Below, piece by piece: positions 26,948 through 34,223 of a stretch of DNA of 64,000 nt. The position numbers were made by a program, and so were the translations under genes. The stretch is taken from positions 992,001-1,056,000 of the forward strand of contig NZ_VMSJ01000001.1 of assembly GCF_007713705.1 (NCBI RefSeq). The letters run 5' to 3'. The DNA comes from Salinicoccus cyprini. Lineage in GTDB: Bacteria; Bacillota; Bacilli; Staphylococcales; Salinicoccaceae. The notes beneath the pieces were generated by a model, which ran no database searches, was not told the origin of the DNA, and was given only the letters and a program-made list of their open reading frames with translations. Numbering within the stretch: the stretch's first letter is position 1; the number at the start of each line of letters is the position of its first letter.

Positions 26948-27262
26948 TTATGCGTGCTTTTCAATAAGTGAAACAAGCTGTTCCTTCGGCTGGAAGCCGA
27001 CAACTTTATCAACAGGCTCGCCGTCTTTGAAGAGGATGAGTGTTGGAATGCTCATTACTTCGTATTCGCTGGCAGTTGCCTGGTTATCATCAACATTCAG
27101 TTTGGCGATGTCCGCTTTACCGTCCATATCCTGTGCAACTTCTTCAAGTACAGGAGCAATCATTTTACAAGGTCCGCACCATGGTGCCCAGAAGTCCACC
27201 AGTTTAAGTCCGCTTCCAACTTCTTGTTTGAAATTCTGATCATTCACTTCTATTATTGCCAT
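26948..27262 (-). CDS. trxA: Thioredoxin
   Basis: 104 residues. Active site WCGPC with Cys29 and Cys32; the cis-proline motif [11 protein letters not shown] follows. The general cytoplasmic disulfide reductant, recycled by thioredoxin reductase. It has a GGAGGTAATTTCAA ribosome site, its own promoter (27297-27326) and terminator. Confidence 0.97.
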   Translation of the reverse strand: MAIIEVNDQNFKQEVGSGLKLVDFWAPWCGPCKMIAPVLEEVAQDMDGKADIAKLNVDDNQATASEYEVMSIPTLILFKDGEPVDKVVGFQPKEQLVSLIEKHA

Positions 27263-27296
27263 TTGAAATTACCTCCATTGTGTTGATTATGCATCA

Positions 27297-27326
27297 ATTA
27301 TATCATGCAAGCGTATAAATCCTCAA
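27297..27326 (-). promoter_or_regulatory. Putative sigma-A promoter of trxA
   Basis: Minus strand: TTGAGG, 18-base spacer, TATAAT, about 35 bases upstream of the trxA ATG. Confidence 0.6.
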
Positions 27327-27335
27327 TCTTACTGC

Positions 27336-27434
27336 CTATGCAAAAAACATCAGGTAGATGATGCCGCCGAGAAACATGGCGGTACCCACCGCAATCAGTA
27401 CTTTCGCAAGCTTGTACATATCAAAATTATCCAT
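27336..27434 (-). CDS. 32-residue single-pass membrane peptide
   Basis: An ATG preceded by AGGTGG at a five-base spacing opens a 32-residue frame. It begins MDNFDMYKLAKVLIAVG and continues as a hydrophobic helix containing GGIIYLMFF, then TAG. One membrane helix covers about residues 10-31. It starts eight bases after the mutS2 stop, so it is probably the last gene of the zapA-cvpA-polX-mutS2 transcript. I recognise no family. It is short enough to have escaped standard gene calling. Confidence 0.62.
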   Translation of the reverse strand: MDNFDMYKLAKVLIAVGTAMFLGGIIYLMFFA

Positions 27435-27442
27435 CAGACCAC

Positions 27443-29770
27443 CTACTTCATTTCGACTACAGTGACACCGAAGCCGCCTTCGCTCGGCATGCCGCCTCTG
27501 AATGATTTCACTTTAGGGTGTGTCCTCAGGAACTGCTGCACACCCTTCTGCAGCGCGCCCGTCCCCTTGCCATGGATGATCTCCACTTCGTTGTAGTTCG
27601 AGAGCATCACCTGGTCGAGGTACTGGTCGAGCTTGCGGAGCGCCTCTTCATAGCGTTCTCCCCTGAGATCGAGCTCCCTTTTGACGGATGTCTTGTTGAT
27701 CCTTCTCGATACGGTACGTTTCGGCTGCTCCTTCTTGCGCTTCTTCACTTCGTCCATGCCGACCTTCATTTTTATGATACCCATCTGGACGGTGACTGAA
27801 TCATCCTTAACTTCGAGCACTTCACCCTTCTGTCCATATGACAGGACGTCCACTTCATCTCCCGCAGAGATCTTCTCTTTCTTGGTGGCGCGCTCCTTCT
27901 TCCGGATGTCTTCCTGGTAGTAGCTGTCGGTCAGTGCCTTCTTCTGATTGATGAGCTCATGTTCCTGGATGTCGGCACCGAGTTTCTTCATATCCTCAAG
28001 TGTGCGGATGACTTCATCGGCACGCGTTTCCGCTTCCTTGATGATGCGGTTGGCATCTACACGCGCTTCCTTGCGGAGCTTTTCTTTGTATGCTTCGTAG
28101 TCTGCCACCTGAGTATCGAGACTCGAATGAAGTTTCTCAGCATCCTTCAGAAGCCTTTGTGTTTCTTGTTCATTGTCCTGCGCTTTTCTTGTATGCCGCT
28201 CGAGTGCAGTGATCATTTCATTGACATCCTCATTATCTCTGCCGGAGAGGTTGCGTGCGCGTTCGATGACATCTCCATTCAGTCCAAGCTTATTGGAGAT
28301 CTCAAACGCATTCGACTTGCCGGGTATGCCCATGAGCAGACGGTATGTCGGAGACAGGGTCTCCACATCGAATTCGACACTCGCATTCAAAGTATCTTCT
28401 CTCGTATAGCTGAATGACTTCAACTGTGGGTAGTGCGTCGTCGCAACGATTGTTGAACGCTTCGCAAGCAAGTATTCAAGAATACTGATGGCAAGTGCAG
28501 CACCCTCTTCCGGGTCTGTCCCGGCACCGAGCTCATCAAGCAGCACAAGGCTGTTTTCATCCGCTTCGTCGAGAATGCCTGTAATGTTTGTCATATGGCT
28601 TGAGAAGGTGGACAGCGACTGTTCGATCGACTGCTCGTCCCCAATATCGCTGTAGACCTTCTCGAAAAGACGGAGCCGGCTGCCGTCACGTGCCGGAACC
28701 GGAATGCCCGACTGGGCCATCAGTACACTGAGGCCGATCGTCTTGATGGTGACCGTCTTACCGCCTGTATTCGGTCCGGTGATGATGACAGCTCTCGTCT
28801 CCGCATCCATCATGATATCGTTTTTCACCACTTCATCCTCTGGGATAAGCGGGTGGAAAGCAGCCGGGAGGTGGATGCCGCCCGTCCTTGCCACTTCTGG
28901 TTTTGAGCCTCTGATTCTAGCACCGTACTTCGCCTTCGAGAAGACCATATCCATATGATGCAGTGCATCATCCGTCATCGACAGCTCGGAGCCGACTTCC
29001 GCCACCTCAGCCGAAAGCTGGTAGAGGATGCGCTCCACTTCAGTCTGCTCCTCATCGCGCAGTCTCTGGATCTGGTTGGTCATCTGGACGACTGCCATCG
29101 GTTCCATGTAGACGGTCTGTCCACTCGATGATATATCATGGACAATGCCGCTGAATTCACCCTGATGCTCCACTTTGACAGGGACGACATACCGGTTGTT
29201 GCGCATCGTGATGATACTGTCGGACAGCTTCTTCTGATTGGATCCGCGAATGATGTCATTCAGCCGATCCCGTATTTTCCCTTCTTCCGAACGGATCCTT
29301 CTTCTGATTCTGAGCAGATCTTCCGATGCATGGTCGAGCACCTGGCTGTCGTCCACCGTCTCCGTAATCCTTCTGTACAGAAAATGAATATCAGGCAGGC
29401 CGTTGATGTAGATCGGCAGGTAGCCAAGTGCGACCTCATCGTCCTCAAAGTCATTGAAGACACCACCGAGCATGTGCTTGCGGTTCAGCATGGATCTGAT
29501 TTCATTCAGTTCCTGTACTCCGAGCATGCTGCCGATTTCTGCACGTCTGACATGCTGCTTGATATCGGTGATTCCGCCGAGCTCGACCGCCTTGTATCTG
29601 AGCATGGTGGACGCATCATCCACTTCGTTGATCATCTGCAGTATTTCATCCAGATCCGTCGACACGATGTCGTGGTCGATCATCTTTCTCGTCTTTCCGC
29701 TTTCAGCAAAAGCTGACAGCTGGGCGAGTATCTTATCGAACTCCAATGTATTGATTGTTCTCTGATTCAT
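27443..29770 (-). CDS. mutS2: Endonuclease MutS2
   Basis: 775 residues. N-terminal core domains, then an ABC-type ATPase with Walker A GPNTGGKT (about residue 330), signature SLSTFSSHM and Walker B LVLLDELGAGTDP. A long coiled coil follows, then a KOW-like strand region (GDEVDVLSYGQKGEVLEVK). The C-terminal Smr nuclease domain shows LDLRGERYEEAL and HGKGTGAL. It acts in ribosome-collision rescue and recombination control in Firmicutes. The start at MNQRTINTLEF has GAGGG six bases upstream. Confidence 0.96.
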   Translation of the reverse strand: MNQRTINTLEFDKILAQLSAFAESGKTRKMIDHDIVSTDLDEILQMINEVDDASTMLRYKAVELGGITDIKQHVRRAEIGSMLGVQELNEIRSMLNRKHMLGGVFNDFEDDEVALGYLPIYINGLPDIHFLYRRITETVDDSQVLDHASEDLLRIRRRIRSEEGKIRDRLNDIIRGSNQKKLSDSIITMRNNRYVVPVKVEHQGEFSGIVHDISSSGQTVYMEPMAVVQMTNQIQRLRDEEQTEVERILYQLSAEVAEVGSELSMTDDALHHMDMVFSKAKYGARIRGSKPEVARTGGIHLPAAFHPLIPEDEVVKNDIMMDAETRAVIITGPNTGGKTVTIKTIGLSVLMAQSGIPVPARDGSRLRLFEKVYSDIGDEQSIEQSLSTFSSHMTNITGILDEADENSLVLLDELGAGTDPEEGAALAISILEYLLAKRSTIVATTHYPQLKSFSYTREDTLNASVEFDVETLSPTYRLLMGIPGKSNAFEISNKLGLNGDVIERARNLSGRDNEDVNEMITALERHTRKAQDNEQETQRLLKDAEKLHSSLDTQVADYEAYKEKLRKEARVDANRIIKEAETRADEVIRTLEDMKKLGADIQEHELINQKKALTDSYYQEDIRKKERATKKEKISAGDEVDVLSYGQKGEVLEVKDDSVTVQMGIIKMKVGMDEVKKRKKEQPKRTVSRRINKTSVKRELDLRGERYEEALRKLDQYLDQVMLSNYNEVEIIHGKGTGALQKGVQQFLRTHPKVKSFRGGMPSEGGFGVTVVEMK

Positions 29771-29780
29771 TTTCAACCCT

Positions 29781-31475
29781 CTATTTCCCTTTATTGACCC
29801 ACTCTCTGAAATCTTCCCTTGAGAATGTATTGATCACTTGATTCTTCTCGATCAGACCCTTCTGCAATGTTGCTGTACCATACTCCATGAATTCAAGATG
29901 CCGTGTATGGTGGGCGTCCGTATTGACTGTCAGCATCAGCCCTGAATTCCTGATGACGGATGAAGACAGGTCGAGACGCCTTGGATTGGCGTTCACTTCC
30001 ATGACTGTATTCGTGTCTTTTGCCATCTGGATCAGCTTTTCGAAGTCTACCGCATAACCCGCTCTACCACCAATCAATCTGCCTGTCGGATGGGCGATGT
30101 GGCGGACATATGGGTTGTTGCATGCCGATTCGAGGCGGTGCATGATCTCATCCTCCGTCTGCTGGAAACTCGAATGGATGGCAGCGATGACGTAGTCCAG
30201 TTCCTTCAGCATATCATCGGAAAAGTCCAGTGTGCCATCCTTCAGAATATCCATTTCCGTCCCTGAATATATGTCTATTTCAGGATATTCCGGTCTCAGT
30301 TTCCTGATCTCTTCAATCTGCTGCCAGAGGCGGTCCTCATCAAGACCATTGGCTACACGCAGACTTTTCGAGTGGTCTGTAATGACCATGTATTCATACC
30401 CTTTGGCAACGCAGGCTTCGATCATTTCGCGCACTGAATACGCACCATCACTGTATACCGTGTGCATGTGCAGATCGCCCCTTATGTCATCCAGTGTGAT
30501 GATATCGGAAACATCGATATCCGTCTCTTCCCCGGTCTCCCGCATGGCAGGTGCAATATAGGGCAGGTCGAAGTGGGAGAAGAAGTCCGCTTCCGACTCG
30601 AATGTCAGAAGATCATCCCCTTTTTCCACACCATACTCACTGATCTTTTCACCTCTTGATTTGGCAATCTGGCGCATCTTTACGTTATGTTCCTTCGAAC
30701 CGGTGAAGTGATGCAGTGTCGTGTGATACGCTTCAGGTGTGACAAAGCGCATGTCGACACCGATCTGATCCAAATCATGTTCGACGACGACGGACAGCTT
30801 GCGCTCACCCTTCGCCACGACATCCTGGACAAACGGCAGATTGATGAAGGTTTCCGCCACGTCGGCTGCATTATCGGTCTGGACGATGAAGTCGAGATCC
30901 TTGCTCATCTCCTTGTAGCGCCTTGCGCTGCCGGCGATATTGTATCTGTCGACGCTCCTGATCTCGTCCAGTGCCGCTTCGATGATGCTTCTGAAGCTTT
31001 GGATCTTCTCGATCGGGTACTTTTCTGGACGGGTGAGAAGCTCATCGATCGCCTTGGCGATATTTTCCTCGGTCTTCTTGCCGAATCCGCTCAGTTCGCT
31101 CACCCTCCCCGCCTCACATTCCGCCTTCAGTCCCTCCAGCGTGACGACACCGAGTTCCTTATGCAGCTTCGCAATCTTTTTCGGGCCGAGTGTCGGCAGC
31201 TTGAGCATCTGGATAAGCGATACAGGTACAGATTCCTTCAGTTCGTCGAGCACCGATGATCGGCCGTTCTCCACATACTCGCTGATCACATCATTGACGC
31301 CCTTGCCGATTCCCTTGATTTCCGAGAAATCGTCGATTTCAGACAGCGATCTCGGGTCGCGTTCGATGGCGCCGGCGGCCTTGCGGTAGGCAGATACCTT
31401 GAATGGATTTTCAAGCGAAAGCTCCATATATGTTGCGATTGTCTCGAGCAGATTGATAATATCTTTTTTTGTCAT
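29781..31475 (-). CDS. polX: DNA polymerase/3'-5' exonuclease PolX
   Basis: 564 residues. Helix-hairpin-helix segments (IKGIGKGVNDVI, LPTLGPKKIAKLHKELGV) precede a family-X polymerase domain. The catalytic carboxylates are in GSARRYKEMSKDLDFIV (about 185-201) and IGVDMRFV. The C-terminal PHP exonuclease domain carries the metal ligands in DLHMHTVYSDG, ITDHSKS, HSSF, HPTGR and NTDAHH. It fills gaps in base-excision repair. Start at MTKKDIINLL with GGAGG upstream; the frame is open eight codons further. It lies 10 bases before mutS2. Confidence 0.95.
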   Translation of the reverse strand: MTKKDIINLLETIATYMELSLENPFKVSAYRKAAGAIERDPRSLSEIDDFSEIKGIGKGVNDVISEYVENGRSSVLDELKESVPVSLIQMLKLPTLGPKKIAKLHKELGVVTLEGLKAECEAGRVSELSGFGKKTEENIAKAIDELLTRPEKYPIEKIQSFRSIIEAALDEIRSVDRYNIAGSARRYKEMSKDLDFIVQTDNAADVAETFINLPFVQDVVAKGERKLSVVVEHDLDQIGVDMRFVTPEAYHTTLHHFTGSKEHNVKMRQIAKSRGEKISEYGVEKGDDLLTFESEADFFSHFDLPYIAPAMRETGEETDIDVSDIITLDDIRGDLHMHTVYSDGAYSVREMIEACVAKGYEYMVITDHSKSLRVANGLDEDRLWQQIEEIRKLRPEYPEIDIYSGTEMDILKDGTLDFSDDMLKELDYVIAAIHSSFQQTEDEIMHRLESACNNPYVRHIAHPTGRLIGGRAGYAVDFEKLIQMAKDTNTVMEVNANPRRLDLSSSVIRNSGLMLTVNTDAHHTRHLEFMEYGTATLQKGLIEKNQVINTFSREDFREWVNKGK

Positions 31476-31503
31476 ATTGACCTCCAAAAAAAGAGCCATA
31501 TCT

Positions 31504-32037
31504 CTATGACCCCGTTTTTAACCATTCTATGAATTTATCGGAAATGATGAAAGTATTGTCCATCAGGAAGCGTGCAAGTCCTGAATTTTCGAGAGTTGTC
31601 TGCACGTTCTCGAGCGGCAGTACGGTTGCCATGAAGAGAATGACGACCAGTATATAGATCATCTCTATCAGACCAAGTGCTGTTCCAAGTATGTCGCCTG
31701 TACGTCCGAATGCATCGACCTGCTGAAGATAGTCGAAAGCACTGACAATCAGCTGGATGACAATCTTGGCAACGACGAAGATCATGAAGAATGCCACCAT
31801 CTTGTAGAAGCCGAGTTCCGCGTTGTCTATTTCCGGCAGGAGCGGATTTGAAACCGTCTGCGCCGTCGATGGGTAAGGCATGATCATATCGAAACGGGAG
31901 GCAAGTCTTTCGTAGTTCAAGGCAGAGATGATGATGGCCGAAATCGTACCGATCAGATGAAGGAGCTGCAGTATGATGCCCCGACGGTATCCGATGACCA
32001 TTCCTATGATGAGCAGGATCAATATCAGCAGTGTCAT
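31504..32037 (-). CDS. CvpA-family membrane protein
   Basis: 177 residues with about four membrane helices. The N-terminal LLILILLIIGMVIGYRRGIILQLLHLIGTISA is the family hallmark (colicin V production protein family). It lies between zapA and polX, as in Bacillus (yshB) and Staphylococcus. The function in Firmicutes is unclear. Confidence 0.9.
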   Translation of the reverse strand: MTLLILILLIIGMVIGYRRGIILQLLHLIGTISAIIISALNYERLASRFDMIMPYPSTAQTVSNPLLPEIDNAELGFYKMVAFFMIFVVAKIVIQLIVSAFDYLQQVDAFGRTGDILGTALGLIEMIYILVVILFMATVLPLENVQTTLENSGLARFLMDNTFIISDKFIEWLKTGS

Positions 32038-32041
32038 GATA

Positions 32042-32299
32042 TCAGTTTCCCTGCTGGTCCATTTCTTCCAGCAGCGCTTCGTGCTTCTCAGCCAGCTTTA
32101 CGTATTCATCCATGACGTTCACTGCTGTAAGCACTGCTTTCCTTGTGGTATCAAGCCCTGCATTCTTCATACCTATTTCCCTGATCTTATTATCTACAAG
32201 TCCTGCAACATACCGTATATGCTCAGGGTTGTCTTCTCCAACCAGCGTGTACTGCTGGTCATTTATTACGACAGCAATGCGGTTTTTATATTGTGCCAT
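32042..32299 (-). CDS. zapA: Cell division protein ZapA
   Basis: 85 residues. FtsZ-ring stabiliser. The N-terminal strands NRIAVVINDQQYTLVG and the helix HIRYVAGLVDNKIREI are typical, followed by a C-terminal coiled coil (KAVLTAVNVMDEYVKLAEKHEALLEEMD). First gene of the zapA-cvpA-polX-mutS2 unit and divergent from rnhC. Confidence 0.93.
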   Translation of the reverse strand: MAQYKNRIAVVINDQQYTLVGEDNPEHIRYVAGLVDNKIREIGMKNAGLDTTRKAVLTAVNVMDEYVKLAEKHEALLEEMDQQGN

Positions 32300-32419
32300 C
32301 TGACATTGCCTCCCTATCCAAAGTTTCAGCTCTTATATGTTATCATTAATTTATTATACTTATCCACTACTGGTTACACAAGTATATGCATACGAAAAAA
32401 CACAAAGGAACGAGTAATT

Positions 32420-33109
32420 ATGAATTATGATATGTTGAATACAATCGGCAGCGACGAGGCTGGCGTCGGTGACTATTTCGGCCCGATGACAGTATGCGCT
32501 GCCCACGTACCGAAAGACAAAGTGGCCCTGCTGCGTGAACTCGGCGTAAAGGATTCGAAGAACCTCTCGAACGGCACCGTCGATCGTCTGGCTCGGGACA
32601 TCATCCATATTGTGCCCTACTCCCTCGTCGTACTGGACAATCCTTCCTACAATAGGAAGATCGATGAAGGCTGGAACATCGTCAAGCTCAAGGCGGTGCT
32701 GCATGACCACTGCATCAGAAATGTCTATGAAAAGCTTGAGGCCGATGACCAGAAAGCTGTCGAAGCCATTGTCATCGACCAGTTCACAACAGAGAACGCC
32801 TACCAGAAATATGTACCGGAACCCTTTCGGCTGGATCTGATCCACCAGGAAACGAAGGCGGAGTCGAAATCCATCGCTGTCGCCTGTGCCAGCATTCTGG
32901 CCCGGAGCAAGTACCTTGAGCAGATGGACAATCTCAATCAGCACCTGAAGACCGAAGTACCGAGAGGTGCCAGCAAAAAGACGGACCAGTTTGCGGCACG
33001 CCTTGCCGACAGGCATGGCATGGACTACGTTGATAACCTGACGAAAAAACATTTCAAATCCAGACAGAAAGTCATGGACCTGGTTGATCAAAAAAAGAAC
33101 AACAGATAG
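32420..33109 (+). CDS. rnhC: Ribonuclease HIII lacking the N-terminal domain
   Basis: 229 residues. The catalytic core of RNase HIII is complete: Asp12 and Glu13 in IGSDEAGVGDYFGP, Asp120 in IVIDQF, and Glu148 in KAESKSIAVACASILAR. Family members are usually about 300-315 residues because an N-terminal TBP-like domain (about 80 residues) binds the RNA/DNA hybrid. Here only 120 bases separate the start from divergent zapA. The upstream open frame (to 31973) is merely the antisense of zapA and cvpA, so the domain is truly absent. The ATG at 32420 follows AAAGGA at a long spacing; an ATG four codons later is possible. Expected role: removal of RNA from DNA hybrids. Confidence 0.9.
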   Translation: MNYDMLNTIGSDEAGVGDYFGPMTVCAAHVPKDKVALLRELGVKDSKNLSNGTVDRLARDIIHIVPYSLVVLDNPSYNRKIDEGWNIVKLKAVLHDHCIRNVYEKLEADDQKAVEAIVIDQFTTENAYQKYVPEPFRLDLIHQETKAESKSIAVACASILARSKYLEQMDNLNQHLKTEVPRGASKKTDQFAARLADRHGMDYVDNLTKKHFKSRQKVMDLVDQKKNNR

Positions 33110-33117
33110 AATTACTA

Positions 33118-33146
33118 TTGAGATAGTAGGAATTATCCTTTAGTAT
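33118..33146 (+). promoter_or_regulatory. Putative sigma-A promoter of luxS
   Basis: TTGAGA, 17-base spacer, TAGTAT on the plus strand, starting nine bases after the rnhC stop and about 34 bases before the luxS ATG. luxS therefore appears to be transcribed on its own. Confidence 0.6.
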
Positions 33147-33179
33147 TACATTAACCACAAAGCAAAAGGAGAATACGCA

Positions 33180-33644
33180 ATGCCAAAGATGAATGTTGAA
33201 AGCTTCAACCTGGACCACACGAAAGTCGATGCGCCCTATATCCGCCTCGCCGGAAAGAGTAAAGGCGAGCATGGGGATGTCATCTATAAATACGACATCC
33301 GCTTCTGCCAGCCGAACAAGGAGCATATGGAAATGCCGGGTCTGCACTCCCTCGAGCATCTGATGGCCGAAAATATCAGAAACCACCACGATAAGGTCGT
33401 CGACCTCAGCCCGATGGGCTGCCAGACGGGATTCTATCTGTCTGTGCTGAACGATGATGACTACGACCATATCAGCAGTGTCGTCGAAAGCACGCTGAAC
33501 GATGTGCTCGAAGCTCGGGAAGTGCCTGCCTGCAACGAAGTGCAGTGCGGCTGGGCGGCGAGCCATAGTCTCGAAGGCGCCAAGGAGATTGCTCGGAAAA
33601 TGCTATCCGGAAAGGACAGCTGGGATATCGTATTTGCCGAATAG
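33180..33644 (+). CDS. luxS: S-ribosylhomocysteine lyase
   Basis: 154 residues. Cleaves S-ribosylhomocysteine to homocysteine and DPD, the precursor of autoinducer-2, in the activated methyl cycle. Metal ligands His56, His60 (HSLEH, with Glu59) and Cys123 (NEVQCGW) and the catalytic Cys81 (PMGCQTGFY) are present, so it should be active. AAAGGAG lies upstream of the ATG. Two tandem hairpins follow the gene. Its placement beside rnhC is not one I know from S. aureus. Confidence 0.97.
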   Translation: MPKMNVESFNLDHTKVDAPYIRLAGKSKGEHGDVIYKYDIRFCQPNKEHMEMPGLHSLEHLMAENIRNHHDKVVDLSPMGCQTGFYLSVLNDDDYDHISSVVESTLNDVLEAREVPACNEVQCGWAASHSLEGAKEIARKMLSGKDSWDIVFAE

Positions 33645-33654
33645 CCAAAAGAAA

Positions 33655-33720
33655 AGGCGATCACAATTTGATCGCCTCAGACTGTAGACATAGTCATTGT
33701 AGAATGACATGTCTGCAGTC
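33655..33720 (+). terminator. Two tandem hairpins terminating luxS
   Basis: First hairpin: 9-bp stem (33655-33663 with 33669-33677). Second: a long hairpin spanning 33680-33720, with outer 12-bp stem (one G-T pair) and inner stem GTCATT/AATGAC, followed by TTTTTTT. The second is a textbook terminator. The first lacks its own T tract. Confidence 0.85.
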
Positions 33721-33728
33721 TTTTTTTA

Positions 33729-33751
33729 GGGTGGGATCGGGTGTGGTGGGG
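33729..33751 (+). other. Canonical G-quadruplex motif downstream of luxS
   Basis: Four G-runs on the plus strand (33729-33731, 33733-33735, 33739-33741, 33748-33751) separated by loops of 1, 3 and 6 bases fit the G3+N1-7 rule. It starts within the last base of the luxS terminator tract. Confidence 0.6.
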
Positions 33752-33763
33752 TGTGGTGATGTC

Positions 33764-33897
33764 GCCAACTCACCATCGCGGGTGCTGCCATGGCAAGTTG
33801 GAGCCCCAATTCACCATCGTGGGCGGCGCCATGGCAAGTTAGAGCGCCAACTCACCATCGTGGGCGCTGCCATGGCGAGTTAGAGCGCCAACCTCAT
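33764..33897. repeat. Head-to-tail 41-bp repeat, three copies plus a partial fourth
   Basis: Units 33764-33804, 33805-33845 and 33846-33886 are each exactly 41 bases with only a few substitutions. A fragment of a fourth begins at 33887. Each unit has imperfect internal symmetry (AACTCACCAT near the left, ATGGC(A/G)AGTT near the right). The same arms can also pair across unit junctions. The region is GC-rich and non-coding; there are no spacers, so it is not a CRISPR array. I found no further copy in this window. Confidence 0.9.
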
Positions 33898-33942
33898 TCC
33901 TACTCGCCCACCCCCAAACAAACCTGATGAAACCAGCACAAA

Positions 33943-33994
33943 AAGCCGCCCCTCCACACACACTGGAACAAATCCAGTCTGCCAGGGGCGGCTT
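33943..33994 (-). terminator. Strong minus-strand terminator, probably distal end of pheST
   Basis: Perfect 11-bp outer stem AAGCCGCCCCT/AGGGGCGGCTT (33943-33953 with 33984-33994), inner stem ACTGGA/TCCAGT, and a TTTTT tract on the minus strand. It would give pheT a 3' untranslated tail of about 230 bases. Confidence 0.75.
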
Positions 33995-34195
33995 CGTCTC
34001 CATTCATAGCTTTTTCAACGGCGTCCAGCATAGTCCGAAACCCTAAACTCCGACCTCGAAACGCCATTGACGATCAGAGAAATAAACCGTCGATGATTTT
34101 ATAAAGTTTGTGGTCGACTACTGTTTTTTCAAACATCTCATGCCATTCAATTCCACGATATTTCCGATTTTCGCAACTTCTATTTCTACTACCTC

Positions 34196-34218
34196 AGGCA
34201 ATCACATTGTGATCGCCT
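34196..34218 (+). terminator. Plus-strand hairpin with T tract beside the pheT stop
   Basis: 10-bp stem with one mismatch (34196-34205 with 34209-34218), followed by TTTTTT on the plus strand. Its arms resemble the first luxS hairpin. It may stop plus-strand read-through into pheT antisense. Confidence 0.55.
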
Positions 34219-34223
34219 TTTTT

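Larger units (their letters stand above)
33898..34223. other. Intergenic region between the luxS repeats and pheT
   Basis: About 330 bases. It holds a strong minus-strand hairpin (33943-33994) that could be the distal terminator of pheST, and a plus-strand hairpin (34196-34218) next to the pheT stop. Between them lie about 200 bases with no convincing reading frame on either strand. The longest minus-strand frame (about 39 codons, ending near 34080) has no good start. Confidence 0.5.

Noticed and set aside
31973-32419. Upstream extension of the rnhC frame
   Set aside because: It is the antisense of zapA and cvpA, Cys/Tyr/Leu-rich and unlike the RNase HIII N-terminal domain.
33668-33883. 71-codon frame over the luxS terminator and 41-bp repeats
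   Set aside because: It runs through the terminator and the repeats; its protein is low-complexity and the start lacks a ribosome site.
33764-33897. CRISPR array
   Set aside because: Units abut head to tail with no spacers, and no cas genes are present.
33995-34190. Decayed gene between pheT and the distal terminator (minus frame ending IIDGLFL)
   Set aside because: Only about 39 codons between stops, no start or ribosome site; expected by chance.
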